From Litoribacillus peritrichatus (GTDB taxonomy: Bacteria > Pseudomonadota > Gammaproteobacteria > Pseudomonadales > Litoribrevibacteraceae), in contig NZ_BAABBN010000006.1 of NCBI RefSeq assembly GCF_039537985.1, positions 1-64,000 on the forward strand: a stretch of 64,000 nucleotides of DNA. Direction: 5' to 3'. The notes under the pieces were generated by a model, which saw only the letters and a list, made by a program, of their open reading frames with translations, ran no database searches and had not been told where the DNA came from. Of this stretch, positions 43,567-53,067 are shown one piece after another (the stretch's first letter is position 1; each line of letters opens with the position of its first letter). Both the position numbers and the translations under genes were made by a program.

Positions 43567-44784
43567 TTAAAAAACAAAACTCCGCTTTTCAGGCGACAAG
43601 GCATCGTAGCCCAGATTCCATTGTTTCTTACCGTGATCGGATTGGCTATAAAAACCATCCAGTAAACGTTTCTTTTGTTCGTGGGAGAAATCGGTACGGA
43701 TTTTTGAGGTAAGGTTTTGAAGTGCGCGTGTCCGTTGTTTGCCCGTTAACCCTGTGGTCAATTGGAAGACTTGGTCTTCGCTCAGGTTTCTAGGCAAATA
43801 AAACGAAAGCATACTGATCGCTTCCACCTTGCGATCTTGTGCCCAATCGGTTTGATCATAAAAGCCGGAAATCAGCGCCAGCCCACCGTCGAAGGAAATC
43901 GGATATTGAGCACCGGACAATAAGGCTTTCAAAATGTCATTTCGTCTGTCGTTTACGGAAGACACCAGCAAGGTTTTCAGGTCTTCTTCGGTTAAGTCCC
44001 GTGGGCGATGGCGAATCAGGTGTTTCACCACTTCCGCACGTTCGTCCCAGTTCCATTTATCATCGCTGATGCCTTCGTGCACCAATTTAAAGTAAGTTGG
44101 TTTATCCAACGGCATGGGTAAAAACTTACGAATACTTAAAACCGCATCGGCACGTTTGTCGTTATTCAGTTTTAACACGCCGTCCAGGCTCAAGAACGGG
44201 TGCGCCTGAATGGCCGGGATACTTGCGTTCGAAGTGTGCGTTACCGGGCCAACGTCCGGGCAGTTGACCGGAGAAGACGTCACGACGGGTGTCGTGGTTG
44301 GGCAGTCCACAGCGACCGACGGAGCCGGGTTTGAATTCGAAGATTGCTGTTTCAGCGCAAGGCTGTCTTTCAGAATTTTGTTTTGTTCGGTGATTTGATC
44401 CAGGCGGGTTTTGTAATCACGGCATACGCTGATGTACTCCCGCGTTTGATCCTGAAGCTTGGTCAACTGGCCCTGAAGTTGTTGTTTCTCTTCAACCAGA
44501 GCGGAGGTGCCTTTGTTTTGATTGTCTGACGCAGCGATGCGCTTTTGAAGTTCTGCAACTCGTCCCTGAAGCTTGGCCAGCTTTTTCTCTAATCCTTGGT
44601 TGGAAGCCGTTAAAGCCGAGTTACTTTCTATCAATTGAGCTTGCTTCTCAACACTGCAAGCCACCGAGCGATCCAGCTCAGAAAAATTAGTGTCGTAACG
44701 ATCTTTGGCCAAGACAGGCAACGACACAGAAGCAACTGCACAGGTCAGAAAAGATGCCATGAATGGCCGGGTATACTTTGACAT
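43567..44784 (-). CDS. Exported coiled-coil protein with helical C-terminal domain
   Basis: 405 residues: signal peptide (to about 26), long coiled coil (about 38-145, heptads such as LEKKLAKLQGRVAELQKRI), a Pro/Thr/Ser linker containing two NCPD/DCPT cysteine motifs (about 150-190), and a C-terminal alpha-helical repeat region (about 200-400) with recurring 'L....R..A...L' segments about 40 residues apart. AAGGAC lies eight bases before the ATG. No family recognised; a periplasmic scaffold is plausible. Confidence 0.65.
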   Translation of the reverse strand: MSKYTRPFMASFLTCAVASVSLPVLAKDRYDTNFSELDRSVACSVEKQAQLIESNSALTASNQGLEKKLAKLQGRVAELQKRIAASDNQNKGTSALVEEKQQLQGQLTKLQDQTREYISVCRDYKTRLDQITEQNKILKDSLALKQQSSNSNPAPSVAVDCPTTTPVVTSSPVNCPDVGPVTHTSNASIPAIQAHPFLSLDGVLKLNNDKRADAVLSIRKFLPMPLDKPTYFKLVHEGISDDKWNWDERAEVVKHLIRHRPRDLTEEDLKTLLVSSVNDRRNDILKALLSGAQYPISFDGGLALISGFYDQTDWAQDRKVEAISMLSFYLPRNLSEDQVFQLTTGLTGKQRTRALQNLTSKIRTDFSHEQKKRLLDGFYSQSDHGKKQWNLGYDALSPEKRSFVF

Positions 44785-44961
44785 AGCAATGTCCTTATTA
44801 CGTGATTTCCGTTATTCAATGGGAACTACATTAGCACAAAAATTAATTATTTTAGAATAAGCAAGCACTTACATCATTATCTGGATATTTTCATAATTTG
44901 GCCGATACAAACTAAGTCAGAAACGATAGACTGATCAAAAAAATAACACTAAAAAGCTGTA

Positions 44962-46125
44962 ATGCATCAAATCACTAAAATAGTTCGTCATTTAAGTACC
45001 AAAATTTTTGAAGGCTCCTACGTTGAGAAATCTCAGTGCATCTTTGTATTGATTGCGCTTGCGACGGCCTGCTTCTCAATTTTGTTGTCTTGTACGCTAT
45101 TAATCACCGACAGCAACACTGGCTCAATGGATCGTCAGGGGTATCAGGAGCTGCTTGAGATTTCGAGCATCAGTTCGCTGTATTGCCTGATCCTGTTTAT
45201 GGTCGGGAATTACATTCGGTCGGCCAACAACCGCTGGTATCCTCAGGTTTGCCTCTACAGCTACGTCATTGTGAATGCCATCATCTTATTTTACATCGGG
45301 GTATTCTCCATCGGCACCGGCATCGCATTAGCGGGCGCTCCCATCATCGGCCTGATCATTTTTAACCGTCGTATGATTTTCTCCAGCTTGTTCAGTGGCC
45401 TCTTCATTTTGTTGGTGTTTTCGGTGTTTATCCAAATGAAGCAGCTCGATTATGCGCCCATCGTGATGGATAAAGAACTGACCTATCACGACCCGGTTTG
45501 GCTGGTCACTATGATGGCGTTTGTGGGTGCCCACTTAGCCCTACTGGTATTGGTCGGCAACGCATCGATTTCACGATGGAAAAAACGAGAAGCGGAAGTG
45601 ACCTTCTTATCCACCACCGACCCGCTCACCCAGATTTCAAACCGTCGTCAGTTGATGGATCTGTTCAAAATGGAATATCTGCGAGCCGCGCGCAGCAAAC
45701 AGCCCATTTCCATTTTTTTAGTGGATTTGGATCACTTCAAACAAGTGAATGATGCCTATGGCCATCAGTCAGGCGATGAAGCACTGAAAAGTGCAGCAGA
45801 TACCTTAAAAGAGACCCTGAGGGAAACGGATCTGGTGGGCCGTTATGGCGGCGAAGAGTTTTTAGCCATTCTGCCCAATACCGATGGCAAAGCGGCCGTT
45901 CAGGTGGCAGACCGTTTTCGCCGGGCACTGCAAGCCAAACAAATTGCCTTGCCGGACGGTCAGGTAATTTCCATCACCGCCAGCATTGGCCTGCACACCG
46001 TAGTGCCGGAACACATCGGCGGGCTTGAGCATTTCCTGGCAGAGGCCGATAAAGCCTTGTACCAAGCCAAGCACAATGGCCGAAACCAAGTCACTATTGC
46101 GCTTCGTAACGCACAAGCTGTGTAG
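44962..46125 (+). CDS. Membrane diguanylate cyclase with intact GGEEF and I-site
   Basis: 387 residues: about six membrane helices (25-205) and a GGDEF domain (about 220-383) with STTDPLTQISNRRQLM, LVDLDHFKQVND and GRYGGEEFLAILPNT. The RxxD inhibitory site (RETD) stands the usual five residues before GGEEF, so product inhibition is expected. It should make c-di-GMP, unlike the two degenerate GGDEF proteins at 17.3-19.2 kb. Its 3' end overlaps the convergent cytochrome gene by 32 bases. Confidence 0.92.
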   Translation: MHQITKIVRHLSTKIFEGSYVEKSQCIFVLIALATACFSILLSCTLLITDSNTGSMDRQGYQELLEISSISSLYCLILFMVGNYIRSANNRWYPQVCLYSYVIVNAIILFYIGVFSIGTGIALAGAPIIGLIIFNRRMIFSSLFSGLFILLVFSVFIQMKQLDYAPIVMDKELTYHDPVWLVTMMAFVGAHLALLVLVGNASISRWKKREAEVTFLSTTDPLTQISNRRQLMDLFKMEYLRAARSKQPISIFLVDLDHFKQVNDAYGHQSGDEALKSAADTLKETLRETDLVGRYGGEEFLAILPNTDGKAAVQVADRFRRALQAKQIALPDGQVISITASIGLHTVVPEHIGGLEHFLAEADKALYQAKHNGRNQVTIALRNAQAV

Positions 46126-49018
46126 TTAACTCAATCACTTCCGGTTCCGGGATACTTTCTTCTGGATAAGCCGCCCGCACCTGATCCGTCAGTTTTTTAG
46201 CAAACACCTGATACAGTACCCGCGTGGAGACGGTCAGCGGGTATTGAATATCTTCAGGCAGTTCAAATACCTCTTCCCGAGTTTGGCCCGATTTAATTCG
46301 GGTGTCCTGACCAATTTTAACGTAACGCCAGAACCTTAAACCAACGGGTACGCCTTCTTTATCCACCCCGATCTTTATGAATCTTCGGCTGCCGGACGGA
46401 ATCACACCGTTCTTCATCACCCCGCTTTCAAACACTCGTTTACCGGCTGCGTCTGTGGCAATCACTTCCAGCCAAACCTGACGTCGGGCCCCACCGGGCA
46501 TGTCATGGCCTGAATTCTGATTGGTCACTTTGGCGATGAATTGATCACCCTCTTTTTCAACGTCTAACGTAAGCGCCGTTTTTAAAATATCAATGCTTAA
46601 CTTTTTATGTTCCGGGTTTCTCATGCCCGTAAAATAATAATTGCCACCCGCAAAGTGATGAGAACGCATATTCGCCTTTGTCGGCCCATCGTCCGTCGAT
46701 TGACCGGCTACCGCCGTAAAGTTGGTAGCATCCGGGGTCATGTGACAATCTATGCACGTTTTATGCTGAGACGGATCATCCGGCCGGTTAAACGGAGACG
46801 CCAGCCATTCACCAAAGTTGTCGTTAATATTGGCACCCATGCCGGTGGTGAATTCGTTATGGCAGGTCGCGCAATACAAGGAACTTTGGTACAAGTCCGG
46901 GTTCGAGTACGAATCTTTATGGGCCTGAGGTTGGGCATTAATTTGACGGTCCGCCATCCATTGGGTAACTGGGTTTGCAACGTCTTCAAAGACGTACTGC
47001 TGCCGGTCTTTTAAGTTGACGGTAAGGTCGGTGTTGCCGCCGGCATTTTCCGCCTTGGTGATCCGATGACAAAACAAACACCCGGTTCCACGTTCGTTCA
47101 CCGCTTGATTGCTCGCCAACGCATGCTTCAGTGACGCGCCCTGTTGCTCATACATGTCGCCATAGTCAGTAAAGGCGCCGGATGTCTTATTTATGATTGC
47201 CTGAGGGGCATGACAACCTCGACACAGCACACGGAATTCTTCACCTTCTTCTTTCGCCGCCACGTCTTCATGAAAACGATAAAACGGATGATCCATGTTC
47301 ATGCCGTGGTTGGAATCCGCCCATTGATCATAAATCGTGGTATGGCAATCGCCGCACTTGGCCGAATTGATCCATTCCTCCGGGTGGGTATATCGTTTGT
47401 CGTCGTCCAACCGAAGCCAGGTGGACAAATAGGGTAAATTTTCCGGGGCGCGAACGTATTCATTTAATGCAGTCATCATTTTTACCGCGTCCAATGGCGG
47501 TTGATCCAACGACACGCCCGGCATACCACCTTGGGTTTTCTGAATGATATCAAGGTAAGCCACCACCGGATCACCGGCGATCATCTTATGGGTGTCCACG
47601 TGACCGGTGACGGCATTGTCAAAACGATCTTTCTTGCCGTCTTCCATCAATTGACGGTTAGTAAAATTAAAACCATCCAGGTGACACGAATTGCAACTCA
47701 TCCAAAAATCACCGGCCATCGACAAGCCGGGGTAATCCGCTTCATTGGCGTTATTAAATAAGGTTTTACCCAGACGCATTTGCGGTGATAAAGGGTCCTG
47801 ATGAACTAACCGAGCAAATTCGGCCTCCGCCAATTTCACCTTCGAAAACGGACCGGGTTTGCCAATATCAAGCTTCACTAGATTAAGGCTCATGGCATTT
47901 TGCACATACAGATCCCGGCCAACAACAACCAGCCCCTTAGGGTTATTGCCCGGTACATTGCGGTAAATCTGGGTGACTTTCGCGCCCCCCTGAAATTTTT
48001 TGCGACGATGGCGTTTCTTATTCACTTTCCGGCCTTGGCCCCGAGATAAATCAAACACCATTAAGTCTTCAGAGCCTGCCAAAGTCACGATGACTTTGTT
48101 GCCGTCTTCGGTAAACGTTATGTCGTGGGGGTTGGAAACAATCCGGGTTTTATTGCCACTTTCAACCACGTTGATTTGTTTGAATAACTGCTTACGCTCA
48201 TCCACCCGTTCGTGCTCATTACCCGGTGTTAAATCAATGATGGAAACAGCAGGAAATACCGTCGACTGAAACTGAAAGTCATGACCAAACGACCAAAGCA
48301 GGTGTGGCAACCAGGCGGTTTTTCCGTCCGGCGCGATGGCGATATTATCCAGCAAACGTGGCTTACCTTGCGGGGTGGTTTGTTTTTCATCAAACGGCGT
48401 ATCCTCCAGCTGAATGGTTTTTATTAACTGAGGAATGGCTTGAGCCACATCGTAAACAGATATTTCACCGGTCAGTGCATGAGTCACCAACAAACGACCA
48501 TCGTCCGTTAAAGCCAGCCCACGTGGCGTCGATGCCGTCGCCAGTTCCTGAATGATGTCACCATCAAAGCTCACCACCAACAGTTTATCCCGCTCAAAAC
48601 TGGTCACATAAAACTGTTGATGACGTTCATCAAACACCACACCGAACGGCCGGGAAGGCACATCTATGCGTTCAATCTCTTTCAGAGTTGGTGCACCCTG
48701 TCGCGTCCCTTCTAATAGAATCAGCTGATCAGACAAGTAATCTGTAGCAAGTATCCGAATCTTGTCTGCGTTATCTGAATCAAGACCCAAAGCAATTCGG
48801 CGTATGTCCCGACCGATGACTACTTCGTTTAATAATGCGCCCAACGCCCTGTCTATCACACTGACACTGCCACCATCAAAATTCGCGCTGTATAAACGGG
48901 ATTGATCCGCACTGAACACCAATGAAGCACTTTTATCTGCCGCACTCACCACGGAAGCCATGACGATACTCATGACCCCAAAACCAAATGACAATAACCA
49001 CAGCACCGGATTTTTCAC
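46094..49018 (-). CDS. Beta-propeller / hexaheme cytochrome c fusion
   Basis: About 974 residues from a GTG at 49018, which gives a clean signal peptide (to VVSA); an upstream TTG at 49045 is possible. Residues 30-400 form a YVTN-type beta-propeller (DQSRLYSANFDGGSVSVID and later blades). The C-terminal part has six CxxCH heme sites: CNSCH (442), CGDCH (555), CRGCH (599), CLFCH (647), CATCH (716), CIDCH (755), the last five in an arrangement like cytochrome c554-type proteins, then a beta-sandwich ending. It should carry electrons in the periplasm. A membrane partner is encoded 54 bases upstream. Substrate unknown. Confidence 0.85.
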   Translation of the reverse strand: MKNPVLWLLSFGFGVMSIVMASVVSAADKSASLVFSADQSRLYSANFDGGSVSVIDRALGALLNEVVIGRDIRRIALGLDSDNADKIRILATDYLSDQLILLEGTRQGAPTLKEIERIDVPSRPFGVVFDERHQQFYVTSFERDKLLVVSFDGDIIQELATASTPRGLALTDDGRLLVTHALTGEISVYDVAQAIPQLIKTIQLEDTPFDEKQTTPQGKPRLLDNIAIAPDGKTAWLPHLLWSFGHDFQFQSTVFPAVSIIDLTPGNEHERVDERKQLFKQINVVESGNKTRIVSNPHDITFTEDGNKVIVTLAGSEDLMVFDLSRGQGRKVNKKRHRRKKFQGGAKVTQIYRNVPGNNPKGLVVVGRDLYVQNAMSLNLVKLDIGKPGPFSKVKLAEAEFARLVHQDPLSPQMRLGKTLFNNANEADYPGLSMAGDFWMSCNSCHLDGFNFTNRQLMEDGKKDRFDNAVTGHVDTHKMIAGDPVVAYLDIIQKTQGGMPGVSLDQPPLDAVKMMTALNEYVRAPENLPYLSTWLRLDDDKRYTHPEEWINSAKCGDCHTTIYDQWADSNHGMNMDHPFYRFHEDVAAKEEGEEFRVLCRGCHAPQAIINKTSGAFTDYGDMYEQQGASLKHALASNQAVNERGTGCLFCHRITKAENAGGNTDLTVNLKDRQQYVFEDVANPVTQWMADRQINAQPQAHKDSYSNPDLYQSSLYCATCHNEFTTGMGANINDNFGEWLASPFNRPDDPSQHKTCIDCHMTPDATNFTAVAGQSTDDGPTKANMRSHHFAGGNYYFTGMRNPEHKKLSIDILKTALTLDVEKEGDQFIAKVTNQNSGHDMPGGARRQVWLEVIATDAAGKRVFESGVMKNGVIPSGSRRFIKIGVDKEGVPVGLRFWRYVKIGQDTRIKSGQTREEVFELPEDIQYPLTVSTRVLYQVFAKKLTDQVRAAYPEESIPEPEVIELTTQLVRYEAQ

Positions 49019-49072
49019 GTTGCGCTCACACCTTATTTCCAACAACTGATTACTGCGACTTGAGCACAGCCC

Positions 49073-49579
49073 CTAAGCCGACTTTTTACGGCGTTGAAAG
49101 CGCTGTTTTACATTCAGCACACTCCAACGGAATGCATGACGAAACACCAAGGGCGCTAACAACCATGACGAATAAAAATGCACATTTTGAATCAACACAC
49201 TTTGGTCATCGCCGGTGACACCAAAAAAAAGTAAATAAAAGCCACTGATGGAACACGCCAACAACAACCATTCAATGGCTTGGCCTGTGTAACGTAAAAA
49301 CGGCTTTTTGGCTTTCGCCACCAGCCTGCGATGAGACGACCAAAACGCACCCACGATCACGGTAAACACGGTGGCTCCAACTACCATGTGCATCAATAAA
49401 ACCCAACGGTTTACTTGCCAGATCAATTGCAACGGTTCCCAAAGCAGCAGGCCACTGACAAACATTATGTACATCAGCTTTTCCGCTTTGGTATGACGAA
49501 AAGCCATACTGAACCAACGCTTATGGAGTCGTTCCGTCAAAGAAGAGGTTTCATCGGTGTCTGTCATTGGCACGGACAT
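49073..49579 (-). CDS. Four-helix membrane protein, probable b-type cytochrome partner
   Basis: 168 residues from the ATG at 49579 (GAGG eight bases upstream). Four membrane helices (about 33-52, 60-82, 100-122, 133-150) with histidines suited to heme b ligation (LLMHMVVG, SSHRR, NVHFYSSW, FRHAFRWS). It would pass electrons from the quinone pool to the hexaheme cytochrome encoded next. A longer start at 49666 would run through a Fur-box-like site. Family resemblance to DUF4405/cytochrome b561-like proteins is by eye. Confidence 0.65.
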   Translation of the reverse strand: MSVPMTDTDETSSLTERLHKRWFSMAFRHTKAEKLMYIMFVSGLLLWEPLQLIWQVNRWVLLMHMVVGATVFTVIVGAFWSSHRRLVAKAKKPFLRYTGQAIEWLLLACSISGFYLLFFGVTGDDQSVLIQNVHFYSSWLLAPLVFRHAFRWSVLNVKQRFQRRKKSA

Positions 49580-49608
49580 GCCTGCCGCCTCATGAATCAA
49601 AAGAATAT

Positions 49609-49627
49609 GCGAATGATAATGAAAATT
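49609..49627. promoter_or_regulatory. Fur-box-like site before the cytochrome operon
   Basis: GCGAATGATAATGAAAATT has a continuous AATGATAAT core and about 13 of 19 matches to the Fur consensus, 30 bases before the chosen start of the membrane-protein gene. Confidence 0.55.
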
Positions 49628-49651
49628 GTTGATGCTATTTCTGACTTGAGA

Positions 49652-49676
49652 CAAAAAAGGCCGCAAACGCGGCCTT
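49652..49676 (-). terminator. Rho-independent terminator after the 689-residue protein gene
   Basis: Stem AAGGCCGC / GCGGCCTT with a four-base loop, followed on the minus strand by six T. It lies 58 bases after the stop codon and just upstream of the cytochrome operon promoter. Confidence 0.9.
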
Positions 49677-49733
49677 AATTTAAAAACGAACCAGAAGTTA
49701 TTTTCTTTAGGAACGTTATTTACTCTGTGAACG

Positions 49734-51803
49734 CTATTTCACCCGAACTTTCGCCGCCATCACTTGCGACGTTCCAAACGGGCCTCCCGCCGCAGTTACC
49801 TGAGGCACGCCATCCTGATCATTGTCCGCATCCTTTTGCCCTTTGACCACATGTTCGCCGCTGTCACCCAATGCTTCAGCCATTTGCATGCCGCCATTGA
49901 TCACAGTTCGGAACCAACGCTCGTAGCGGTGGGTCAAGGTTTCCAGCTCAAGTGACGGGTGATTTTCACCCTCCTCATTCTTTAAGTGCAACATGGCTTC
50001 ACGCAGCCCACCCGAAATGGCGGCAGCGGTATGCGGAGTATGAATCGTCGCTTTACCCGGTGTTTGTGCCCAAGTTTCGATGGATTTATCAAACATGTGC
50101 TTTTCAACCGCTAAATAAATGTTGCGGGCAGCCTGCTGATACTTGGCATCTTTGGTCGCCAGGAACGCCGCCACTAAACCACGAATGGTGGAGAATTGCG
50201 CATCCAAAGAGGTGTTTGACACCAATTCAAAATTGCCAGTGCCTTTCAGTGTCGCACCGTCCACCACTAAGCCCTGCTTATTAATTAAGTGATTAATAAT
50301 AAAATCGGCCTGTCGCGTGATCAGTTTCAACGCAGTTTTACCTTCGGCACTCTGTAAATTCACATCACCGCCCTCTGCTGAAGCGTAACCCACAGGCAAG
50401 GCATCTTTCGCACGCTGATAAATGGATAAGGCAACCATCGAGTAATTTGCATCGAAGGTGGAAACTTGATTCCCTTGCACCCCTTTGCCTTTTTCGTTCA
50501 AGGCGTATTCCGTAACAAAGGTACCGGCCTGTTCATTAAAGTGCAGGGCTTCCAGGTTTTTAAACACCAGATTCGACAAGTTATTCGCCAAAGAGAAGGC
50601 ATCATCCGCAACGACATCGTTGGTGAGCGAGTCGTCAATATTCGCTTTCGGTGCCGCAGCAAATGGCGCACCATCAAATACCGCACGGAATGCCGGGTTC
50701 TGCGCAGTATTGGCATCACGTTGGTCGGTCATCGCGAAAAGCTCCGCCAATGGCCATAACATTTGCCAAGTGTCTCTTAATGAAGAGCTGCCGTCCGTGA
50801 CTTTCAATGCCTTAATACTTGTGACGTTATGCTTTTGGCCTTCCTTCACCGCCAACCGATGAGGAAACCAGACCGCGCCATTTTTAGGGTTATAATCCGG
50901 GCCAAAAGCCACACCCAACGTTTTGCCATCAAAACCCATAGTGCGCTGCATGATCAGCAATTTATCCACAGACAGTTCGGTCAGCATCATGCCATTAAAG
51001 CCATCGGTGGCCGACACACCCAGGCTGTGTTTGCCATCCTGATCCATCACCGAAGAAGCCGCCTCAACCTCTTCATCGCTTTCCGTCACATGCATCCCGC
51101 CTAAAAAGTCCTGCGCCCACATCACTTCTTTCAATAAGATGCCGCCGGTGGCTGCGGGGTTGAAGGTTTTATCAAACGATGCCGCACTCCAACGCAAGGT
51201 TGAGAAATCCGTTTTGTAACCGGGTTTAAGCGTCTGAACAATCTTGGCTTCGTCTTTAAAGGTAAACAGCTCGACACGACCGCCTTGCTCGGTGGAGATG
51301 TCCGGCGCTTGTCCAAATTCCGGCGATCCGGACACGTAAGGCATGGAGATCAAATACATATTGGATTTAATCCGAGCCTGATCCATACCCACCGCATCGG
51401 CCAGGCTTTTCAGACGTTGCTGCAGTTTCTCTGGGGTACCACCGCGCATCTCATTGACCGGGCCATTAACCAAATTCGGCCCCATTCCGGATTGATAATT
51501 AAGAGCAAACATGGCTTCTTCCGAATACTCATAACTCTCAATACCGGCGGCATAATCAAATAAGGTAGGATAGTTCACCTGATCCGGGTCCAGCACATCC
51601 AAGTCCAGCCCCAGCGCTTCGGCCAAGGGCTCACCCGACAATTCAAACTCGGTGTATGCCAAAAAATTATCGGCCGGATAATGGGTTTTATCCAACACAT
51701 CAACCTGAGCTTGTGCCTGAACTGCAGACGACAGCACGGCCGACGAAAGCACCGCTGCGGATATCGCCACACTTAAGGTATTCTTAAACATTGTCTTTTT
51801 CAT
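49734..51803 (-). CDS. Exported protein of unknown function, possible alpha/alpha-toroid fold
   Basis: 689 residues. ATG at 51803 (GGAG nine bases upstream) begins a signal peptide ending AVQAQA. No family I can name. The middle and C-terminal parts have long amphipathic helices with repeated NLxNLVxKNLEAL, TRQADFIINHLINKQG and YQQAARNIYLAVEKHM segments, as in six-hairpin glycosidase-like toroids. A DADNDQDG loop near the end may bind calcium. No cysteines in the mature protein. Controlled by a promoter region with a Fur-like box (51891) and a perfect FNR-type box (51966). Confidence 0.65.
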   Translation of the reverse strand: MKKTMFKNTLSVAISAAVLSSAVLSSAVQAQAQVDVLDKTHYPADNFLAYTEFELSGEPLAEALGLDLDVLDPDQVNYPTLFDYAAGIESYEYSEEAMFALNYQSGMGPNLVNGPVNEMRGGTPEKLQQRLKSLADAVGMDQARIKSNMYLISMPYVSGSPEFGQAPDISTEQGGRVELFTFKDEAKIVQTLKPGYKTDFSTLRWSAASFDKTFNPAATGGILLKEVMWAQDFLGGMHVTESDEEVEAASSVMDQDGKHSLGVSATDGFNGMMLTELSVDKLLIMQRTMGFDGKTLGVAFGPDYNPKNGAVWFPHRLAVKEGQKHNVTSIKALKVTDGSSSLRDTWQMLWPLAELFAMTDQRDANTAQNPAFRAVFDGAPFAAAPKANIDDSLTNDVVADDAFSLANNLSNLVFKNLEALHFNEQAGTFVTEYALNEKGKGVQGNQVSTFDANYSMVALSIYQRAKDALPVGYASAEGGDVNLQSAEGKTALKLITRQADFIINHLINKQGLVVDGATLKGTGNFELVSNTSLDAQFSTIRGLVAAFLATKDAKYQQAARNIYLAVEKHMFDKSIETWAQTPGKATIHTPHTAAAISGGLREAMLHLKNEEGENHPSLELETLTHRYERWFRTVINGGMQMAEALGDSGEHVVKGQKDADNDQDGVPQVTAAGGPFGTSQVMAAKVRVK

Positions 51804-51890
51804 ACATTCTCCGAATCCATTATCCCCAACCACCACTATGGGCAATTACTGCATAGATCATCCGTTAACAAATGCATTGCATTTGTAATC

Positions 51891-51909
51891 GATATTGATA
51901 ATAGTTCGC
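51891..51909. promoter_or_regulatory. Fur-box-like site before the 689-residue exported protein
   Basis: GATATTGATAATAGTTCGC matches the 19-base Fur consensus at 14 positions; 88 bases before the ATG on the minus strand. Confidence 0.6.
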
Positions 51910-51965
51910 ATTCTATTTATTAAGAGAGAAATAGATAGGTGAAAATATGAGCAAAACAAACTTCA

Positions 51966-51979
51966 TTGATGTGCATCAA
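51966..51979. promoter_or_regulatory. Perfect FNR/ANR box in a divergent promoter region
   Basis: TTGATGTGCATCAA is an exact match to TTGAT-N4-ATCAA. It lies 163 bases before the 689-residue protein gene and 207 bases before the solute-binding protein gene, in the 382-base divergent intergenic region, which otherwise shows only the Fur-like box. Confidence 0.7.
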
Positions 51980-52185
51980 AAGACGACTCACTGTCACAGA
52001 AAAAACCGTGCCGAATTAAAACAACTGTGTTCTGAAACAACGCTTACCTCACAATTTTGACGCAAAAGCTGACCGCTGTACTAGCATTTAACAAGTAATA
52101 AAGTATGATTTCATCACGCATGTTTGTTGAACACCTGACCGCCTAACGTATTCAGCAAACGTTACTTTGTGACATTCAAGGGATT

Positions 52186-53004
52186 ATGAATACTCAAAAT
52201 ATTATGATTAAACTAACAATAAGATCCGCAACTCAACTACTATCAATCCTGCTCAGCCTGACGCTGTTTAGTTTATCTTCCATCAGCCAGGCCGCGCCTG
52301 AAAAGCTCGTAGTGTGTGCCGATAAAGGTTACTGGTATCCCTTTGTATTCACCGAAGGTTATGAAGCCAAAGGGCTTTATATTGATATGCTTAACGACGC
52401 CGCTGACCGCTTGGATATGAAAGTCAGCATTCGTCCGATGGACTGGAAAAAATGTCTGCGCAAAGCCCGTGCGGGTAAAGTCGACGGCATCATCGGCGTT
52501 TCTTACAAAGACAAACGTGCTGAATACCTTGAGTACCCGGCTGACGCTAAGACTAAGAAGTTCTCTGATTTGCGCCTGACTCAGGTGGAATATGTGGTCG
52601 TCAACAACGCCAGTTCACCTTACGTGTTTGATGGCAACGTAACAACCTTGCCACAACCGGTTCGGGTGCCAAGAGGCTATTCCGTTGCAGACGACTTAAA
52701 AAATGAAGGCATCAGTGACGTCAACACCAAATCCAAAGGCGACCACGGCACGCTGTTGCGTTTAATCAGCGAGAAAAATGGCAGCGTTGTAACCCTGGCC
52801 ACCGTAGCAAAGCACTTTGAACAACACCGGTTATTCAAAGGCAAAATCAAAACTCAAAAAAGAGCCTACAAGTCTAAATCTTATTTCATGGCCTTTTCGA
52901 AAAAGAGGCCAACGGACGAAGCCAGCCGTAATGAAATCTGGGATGCATTAACCGCCGTCCGTACCGACAGCGTCTTAATGGAAACCTATATGGCGAAATA
53001 CTAA
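52186..53004 (+). CDS. Periplasmic solute-binding protein, family 3 type
   Basis: 272 residues: signal peptide (to about 36, SISQA), then an extracellular solute-binding family-3 fold (VVCADKGYWYPFVFTEGYEAKGLYIDMLNDAADRLDMKV, with the DG-I-GVSYKDKRAEYLEY motif). AAGGGA is properly placed before the ATG. No permease or ATPase gene is adjacent, so it may be an orphan receptor or a signalling protein, a common situation in this family. Ligand unknown; polar amino acids are usual. Confidence 0.8.
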   Translation: MNTQNIMIKLTIRSATQLLSILLSLTLFSLSSISQAAPEKLVVCADKGYWYPFVFTEGYEAKGLYIDMLNDAADRLDMKVSIRPMDWKKCLRKARAGKVDGIIGVSYKDKRAEYLEYPADAKTKKFSDLRLTQVEYVVVNNASSPYVFDGNVTTLPQPVRVPRGYSVADDLKNEGISDVNTKSKGDHGTLLRLISEKNGSVVTLATVAKHFEQHRLFKGKIKTQKRAYKSKSYFMAFSKKRPTDEASRNEIWDALTAVRTDSVLMETYMAKY

Positions 53005-53034
53005 TATTAGGATACACAGCGAAAACGAAGCCTT

Positions 53035-53067
53035 AGAGCCGCTCTCCGTTCATCAATAGAGCGGCTA
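53035..53067. terminator. Hairpin shared by convergent genes
   Basis: Inverted repeat AGCCGCTCT / AGAGCGGCT (9 bp, 12-base loop) between the solute-binding protein and cytochrome genes; the stop codon of the latter is inside it. No T-run, so function as a terminator is uncertain. Confidence 0.4.

Noticed and set aside
49579..49666. Longer N terminus of the four-helix membrane protein
   Set aside because: It would translate through the Fur-box-like site, adds His-rich non-conserved residues, and lacks a ribosome-binding site.
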